10,018 bases of DNA from Candidatus Stahliibacteriota bacterium CG08_land_8_20_14_0_20_40_26 (GTDB taxonomy: Bacteria; Hydrothermota; UBA3073), in assembly GCA_002774315.1 (NCBI GenBank), contig PEYP01000023.1:1-10018 (forward strand), in the 5' to 3' direction. The stretch's first letter is position 1; every line of letters starts with the position of its first letter. Below are positions 6,520 through 10,018 of this stretch, piece after piece. A model generated the notes under the pieces. It worked only from the letters and a program-made list of their open reading frames with translations. It searched no databases and had not been told where the DNA came from. The translations under genes and the position numbers were made by a program.

Positions 6520-6606
6520 GTTTTTTGTCTTATAACTGACATCTGAGGTTGCTGCAAAAGCTGATTTTATGGCATTTGTGTTTTTCAAACACCTTTCTCT
6601 TTTGGC

Positions 6607-6635
6607 TTGACAAATGCAGAAATTTATGATATAAT
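6607..6635 (+). promoter_or_regulatory. secA promoter, perfect sigma70-type consensus
   Basis: TTGACA (6607-6612) and TATAAT (6630-6635) are 17 bp apart, and TG at 6627-6628 provides an extended -10. The expected start is near 6642, giving a leader of about 140 bases before ATG 6782. The -35 context CTTGACAAAT is identical to that of the alaS promoter. Confidence 0.9.
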
Positions 6636-6638
6636 ATA

Positions 6639-6680
6639 AACGACGATTGACTATTGACGAATGACTAATGTCTAATAACC
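6639..6680 (+). repeat. Heptad tandem repeat in the secA leader
   Basis: Six gapless 7-base units start at 6639, 6646, 6653, 6660, 6667 and 6674. The best are ATTGACT (6646) and ATTGACG (6653); the outer ones are degenerate. The consensus is close to AWTGACN, the same as in the alaS leader, and the array likewise starts within 10 bases of the -10 box. Confidence 0.65.
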
Positions 6681-6687
6681 CAGAGGC

Positions 6688-6750
6688 GCAGTAGCAAGCT
6701 ACTGCACTCCAACGAAAGCCGTAATTGGAGTGCATTACCTTGGTAATGCA
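6688..6750 (+). promoter_or_regulatory. Three abutting hairpins in the secA leader
   Basis: Hairpin 1 is GCAGTAGC/GCTACTGC (6688-6705). Hairpin 2 is GCACTCCAA/TTGGAGTGC (6704-6733) with a 12-base loop. Hairpin 3 is TGCATTACC/GGTAATGCA (6731-6750). All stems are perfect, and neighbours share two or three bases at their joins. The block lies between the heptad array and the ribosome binding site. It could control secA translation or mRNA stability, or be a repeat element that landed there. No SecM-like arrest peptide is encoded upstream. Confidence 0.65.
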
Positions 6751-6764
6751 TAAAACGTTTACCT

Positions 6765-6772
6765 GGAAGGTG
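6765..6772 (+). promoter_or_regulatory. secA ribosome binding site
   Basis: GGAAGGTG resembles the Shine-Dalgarno consensus and ends 9 bases before ATG 6782. It decides for this start over the in-frame TTG 6725 and ATG 6746. Both of those fall within the leader hairpins and lack such a site. Confidence 0.7.
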
Positions 6773-6781
6773 TTTTTAATT

Positions 6782-9700
6782 ATGCAAAAGTTATTAACAA
6801 AAATATTTGGAACCGCCAATGACAGAGAGCTTGCGAGACTTAAGCCGATTATGGAAGAGATAAATCGATGCTATGAGAAATTACATTCGCTCACGGATGA
6901 AGAATTAAAAAACAAGACAGGGGAATTCAAGTCTCAAGTGAGAGAAAGGCTGCGACCGATGGAAGAGAAGATAGAAGAACTTGAGAGGAATAGAGACAAG
7001 GAGGATATAGAGACAAGAGAGAAGCTTGCTGTGGAAATAGACAACCTCAAGAAGAGGTGGAAAGAAGAAGAACGTGTTGTTCTCGATGAATTGTTACCGG
7101 ATGTCTATGCCGTTGTTAAAGAGGCATGTAGAAGACTTATTGGAAAGAAATGGATAGTCATGGGGCGCGAATATACCTGGGATATGATACCATTTGATGT
7201 GCAGCTTGTGGGTGCAGTTGTTCTGCACGAAGGTAAGATAGCAGAGATGGCAACGGGAGAAGGAAAGACACTTGTGGCTACGATGCCTCTCTATCTTAAT
7301 TCTCTTTCAGGCAAGGGGGTACATCTTGTTACCGTGAATGACTACCTTGCCAAAAGGGATACAGAATGGATGGGAGGTATTTATGAGTTCCTTGGGGTCA
7401 CCTGTGGTTGTATCCAAACGGGAATGACACCCGAAGAGAGAAAGGAAGAATACAGTAAGGATATAACATATGGAACGAACAATGAGTTTGGTTTTGATTA
7501 TCTCCGTGATAATATGGCGTGGAGGAGTGAAGATATAGTTCAGTGTGGACACCATTATGCAATAGTTGATGAGGTTGACTCTGGGTTAATTGACGAGGCA
7601 AGAACACCACTTATAATATCAGGTCCTGTTGAACATTCCGTAAACAAAGAGTATGAATTACTCAATCCGAGGGTAAGAAAAATAGTCCAGAGGCAGACAG
7701 CACTCGTCAACACACTTGTCGCGGATGCAAGAAAACTCCTTGAAGAGGGGAAAGAAAGAGAAGCAGGTATAAAGTTGCTTGCTGCGGAGAGGGGAGCACC
7801 AAAACACCGTCAGCTCCGCAAACTGATAGAGGATGAACCCAGAATAAAGAGACTTATAGAGCAAACAGAGGCAGAGTATATGAGAGATAAGAAACTACAC
7901 GAGATTGACGAGATACTTTATTATTCTATAGATGAGAGGGCGCACACGGTCAATGTATCAGAAGAGGGTAGAAATATAATTGCACCTGAGGATAAGGATT
8001 TCTTTACCCTTCCCGATCTTTCACAGGAACTTGTTGGTATCGAAAGAAACGAGAAACTTTCTGCGAGAGAAAAGATGGTAGAGAAAGAAAAGATTCAGAG
8101 AGAGTATGCAGAGAAGTCCCAGAGAGTTCACGCAATAAACCAGCTTCTACGGGCTTATTCACTCTTTGAAAAGAATGTAGAGTATATAGTTCAAAACGGA
8201 AGGGTGATAATAGTCGATGAGTTCACCGGAAGACTTATGCCAGGCAGGAGATATTCCGATGGCCTTCATCAAGCAATAGAAGCAAAGGAGAACGCCAAGG
8301 TTGAGGCAGAGACTCAAACTCTTGCCACCATTACGATTCAGAATTACTTCAGGATGTATGACAAACTTGCAGGTATGACAGGGACCGCTGCTACAGAGGC
8401 ACATGAGTTTTACGATATTTATAAGCTTGATGTTGTAACCATACCCACGAATAAACCTGTGAGGAGGGTAGATTATTCTGATGTAATATACAAGACGAAA
8501 AGAGAGAAGTATAATGCGGTTATAGATGAAATAGTAGATCTTCATAAAGAGGGAAAGCCTATACTTGTGGGTACTGTGTCGGTTGATGTATCGGAGAAGC
8601 TCTCAAGAATGCTTCAGATGAAAGGAATTGCACATCAAGTTCTTAATGCAAGACAGCATCAAAGAGAAGCGGAAATAGTTGCATACGCAGGCGAGAAGGG
8701 AAGGGTAACTATATCAACCAATATGGCTGGTAGGGGGACTGATATAAAACTGGGACCCGGTGTTGTTAAATGTAAGAAGTGCTGTATAAAGTGCGAGAGT
8801 GACGGAAATTGTGCAAACTGTGAAAATGGCAAGAAAAAAACAGAGTGTCTTGTAAATCCACCTTGTGGACTTCATATAATAGGTACGGAGAGACACGAAG
8901 CGAGAAGGATAGATAATCAGTTACGGGGAAGAAGTGCAAGACAGGGTGACCCCGGTTCCTCAAGATTTTACCTCTCTTTAGAGGATGACCTTATGAGACT
9001 GTTTGGCTCCGACAGAATTACCGGAGTAATGGAAAGGTTCGGTGCAAAAGAGGGTGAACCGATACAGCACAATCTTATTACACGGGCTATTGAAGGGGCA
9101 CAGAAGAGAATAGAGAGAATAAACTTCGATATAAGAAAGAGACTTCTTGAGTATGACGATGTCATGAATCGGCAGAGGGAGGTAATATACTCTATGAGAC
9201 AGGAGATTCTTGCCGGAAAAGATATAAAGCCGAGAATAGAGGAGACGATTGAAAGGGTGCTTTTTGATATGATTGATTCACACATCACTGACTCCCATGT
9301 TGACACAGAGGGCCTTGAAGCCTTAAGGGAAGAAATAAGAGATCTATTCCTTCTGGATATACAGATACCAGGGGATGGAATTACACCGGAGGAGTTGCGG
9401 GAAAGGATGCAAGAGATTGTATTTGAATTATATAAGAGAAGGGAAGAGGAGATAGGTGGAGAGCAGATGAGAGACCTCGAGCGGCAGGTTATGCTACAGG
9501 TGATTGATAGAAGATGGAGAGAACACCTGTATGAACTCGATGCTTTGAAAGAGGGTGTATCGCTGCGAGGATATGCACAAAGGGATCCACTGATAGAGTA
9601 TAAGAGAGAATCTTTTGAGTTATTCGAGGAGGTTCTCGACGGTGTAGATAGAGATACAGTGAGGTATCTATATGGATTGAGGCTTGTAAAAAGAGAGGAG

Positions 9701-9898
9701 GCAGAACGTACTACAGCATATAAACCTGGCGTTGCTGCAACAGCACAGGCGGCTTCGAATACATCTCAAAATAAAAAAACTCCGCCGAAGCCAAAGACAT
9801 TCAAAAGAGAAGGCAAGAAGGTAGGAAGAAATGATTCCTGTCCTTGCGGGTCCGGGAGAAAATACAAAAATTGTTGCTGGCCAAAATATGGAACATAG
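6782..9898 (+). CDS. secA: Preprotein translocase ATPase SecA
   Basis: SecA is the peripheral membrane motor that pushes preproteins through SecYEG by ATP hydrolysis. The 1038-residue product is longer than E. coli SecA (901). The N-terminus MQKLLTKIFGTANDREL is typical. A charged, probably coiled-coil insertion spans about 59-97, as in Bacteroidetes-type SecA. Walker A is GEGKT (159-163) and Walker B contains DEVDS (263-267). About 80 extra residues lie near 300-380, before the preprotein cross-linking domain continues with DEFTGRLMPGRRYSDGLHQA. The second motor domain has TNMAGRGTDI (646-655), then an unusual Cys-rich insertion with eight Cys (664-695), then CGLHIIGTERHEARR. Motif VI reads RGRSARQGD, with Ala719 where Gly is usual. 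The scaffold and wing domains follow. A linker leads to the C-terminal SEC-C zinc motif (C1020, C1022, C1031, C1032), which binds SecB or the ribosome in known SecAs. The gene has its own strong promoter and a structured leader. Confidence 0.98.
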   Translation: MQKLLTKIFGTANDRELARLKPIMEEINRCYEKLHSLTDEELKNKTGEFKSQVRERLRPMEEKIEELERNRDKEDIETREKLAVEIDNLKKRWKEEERVVLDELLPDVYAVVKEACRRLIGKKWIVMGREYTWDMIPFDVQLVGAVVLHEGKIAEMATGEGKTLVATMPLYLNSLSGKGVHLVTVNDYLAKRDTEWMGGIYEFLGVTCGCIQTGMTPEERKEEYSKDITYGTNNEFGFDYLRDNMAWRSEDIVQCGHHYAIVDEVDSGLIDEARTPLIISGPVEHSVNKEYELLNPRVRKIVQRQTALVNTLVADARKLLEEGKEREAGIKLLAAERGAPKHRQLRKLIEDEPRIKRLIEQTEAEYMRDKKLHEIDEILYYSIDERAHTVNVSEEGRNIIAPEDKDFFTLPDLSQELVGIERNEKLSAREKMVEKEKIQREYAEKSQRVHAINQLLRAYSLFEKNVEYIVQNGRVIIVDEFTGRLMPGRRYSDGLHQAIEAKENAKVEAETQTLATITIQNYFRMYDKLAGMTGTAATEAHEFYDIYKLDVVTIPTNKPVRRVDYSDVIYKTKREKYNAVIDEIVDLHKEGKPILVGTVSVDVSEKLSRMLQMKGIAHQVLNARQHQREAEIVAYAGEKGRVTISTNMAGRGTDIKLGPGVVKCKKCCIKCESDGNCANCENGKKKTECLVNPPCGLHIIGTERHEARRIDNQLRGRSARQGDPGSSRFYLSLEDDLMRLFGSDRITGVMERFGAKEGEPIQHNLITRAIEGAQKRIERINFDIRKRLLEYDDVMNRQREVIYSMRQEILAGKDIKPRIEETIERVLFDMIDSHITDSHVDTEGLEALREEIRDLFLLDIQIPGDGITPEELRERMQEIVFELYKRREEEIGGEQMRDLERQVMLQVIDRRWREHLYELDALKEGVSLRGYAQRDPLIEYKRESFELFEEVLDGVDRDTVRYLYGLRLVKREEAERTTAYKPGVAATAQAASNTSQNKKTPPKPKTFKREGKKVGRNDSCPCGSGRKYKNCCWPKYGT

Positions 9899-9940
9899 TC
9901 TCCATTTTCCGCTAACTTATTCTTGATTGCATAAGAAATT

Positions 9941-9966
9941 ATACCACGAATGCTCACGAATGGTAT
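9941..9966. repeat. Small hairpin containing a direct repeat
   Basis: ATACCA (9941-9946) pairs with TGGTAT (9961-9966). The interval holds two copies of CACGAATG (9945-9952 and 9955-9962), the second running into the right arm. It lies about 40 bp after the secA stop. There is no T run after it, so termination is doubtful. Confidence 0.45.
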
Positions 9967-9969
9967 TTA

Positions 9970-10001
9970 CCCCGTTAGATAGACTTTGTCATCTAACGGG
10001 G
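9970..10001. repeat. 11-bp-stem hairpin repeat, copy 2 (CCCCGTTAGAT)
   Basis: CCCCGTTAGAT (9970-9980) and ATCTAACGGGG (9991-10001) are perfect inverted repeats around a 10-base loop. Compared with 226-254, the fourth stem pair has changed from T-A to C-G on both arms, so pairing is kept. Both copies are in the same orientation and are followed by a G-rich stretch containing GGCT. No T run follows directly, so it is not a clear secA terminator. Confidence 0.75.
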
Positions 10002-10018
10002 CGGGCTACACAAATTTT

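Noticed and set aside
6661..6694. Short frames in the secA leader considered as a SecM-like arrest peptide
   Set aside because: They are 4 and 8 codons long, have no secretion signal and show no arrest-like motif.
6725..6781. Upstream in-frame starts for secA (TTG 6725, ATG 6746)
   Set aside because: They fall in the leader hairpins and lack a Shine-Dalgarno, while ATG 6782 has one and matches the SecA family start.
1..10018. CRISPR array, tRNA or rRNA genes, transposase, phage genes
   Set aside because: No regularly spaced repeats of 25-40 bases, no tRNA-like cloverleaf I could trace, and no mobile-element protein were seen.

Overview
The window is a chromosomal segment from an AT-leaning, Gram-negative-type bacterium. 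It carries three recognisable housekeeping genes and one poorly known gene, with repeat-rich spacers between them. Arg is written mostly as AGA/AGG and Ile very often as ATA, and stops are standard (TGA, TAG). The SecA is the long type with an N-terminal coiled-coil insertion, an insertion near the preprotein cross-linking domain and a Cys-rich insertion in the second motor domain. From memory, this architecture fits the FCB/PVC side of the tree or an uncultured candidate phylum. The spacers are full of short palindromes and degenerate repeats of the kind I associate with genomes of uncultured phyla. No lineage is proven from this window.

Layout: 1-392 is a repeat-rich spacer ending in a perfect sigma70-type promoter (316-344). 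alaS (alanyl-tRNA synthetase) follows at 393-2936 on +. A 183-bp spacer with two inverted repeats leads to a class A penicillin-binding protein (PBP1A type, 3120-5135, +). That gene overlaps tail to tail by 23 bp with a minus-strand gene (5113-6162) whose product looks like a divergent PurN-type formyltransferase fold. The 619-bp spacer 6163-6781 holds two minus-strand promoter candidates, a GC-rich palindrome, a compact multi-hairpin element, a second perfect promoter (6607-6635) and a structured secA leader. secA runs 6782-9898 (+), and the last 120 bp hold more repeats.

The genes do not form one pathway. alaS charges tRNA-Ala, the PBP builds peptidoglycan in the periplasm and SecA drives protein export. 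The PBP has no promoter I can see and may be read through from alaS. The minus-strand gene is divergent from secA.

I found no exotic multi-gene system. The most notable observations lie in the non-coding DNA. The alaS and secA promoters both have perfect -35 and -10 boxes with 17-bp spacing and an extended -10, and both are followed at once by decaying 7-bp tandem repeats (consensus ATTGACN). The secA leader forms three abutting perfect hairpins. A hairpin repeat near each end of the window has an 11-bp stem with a compensatory base-pair change. The orphan formyltransferase-like gene and the octa-cysteine SecA insertion are the best protein-level leads.
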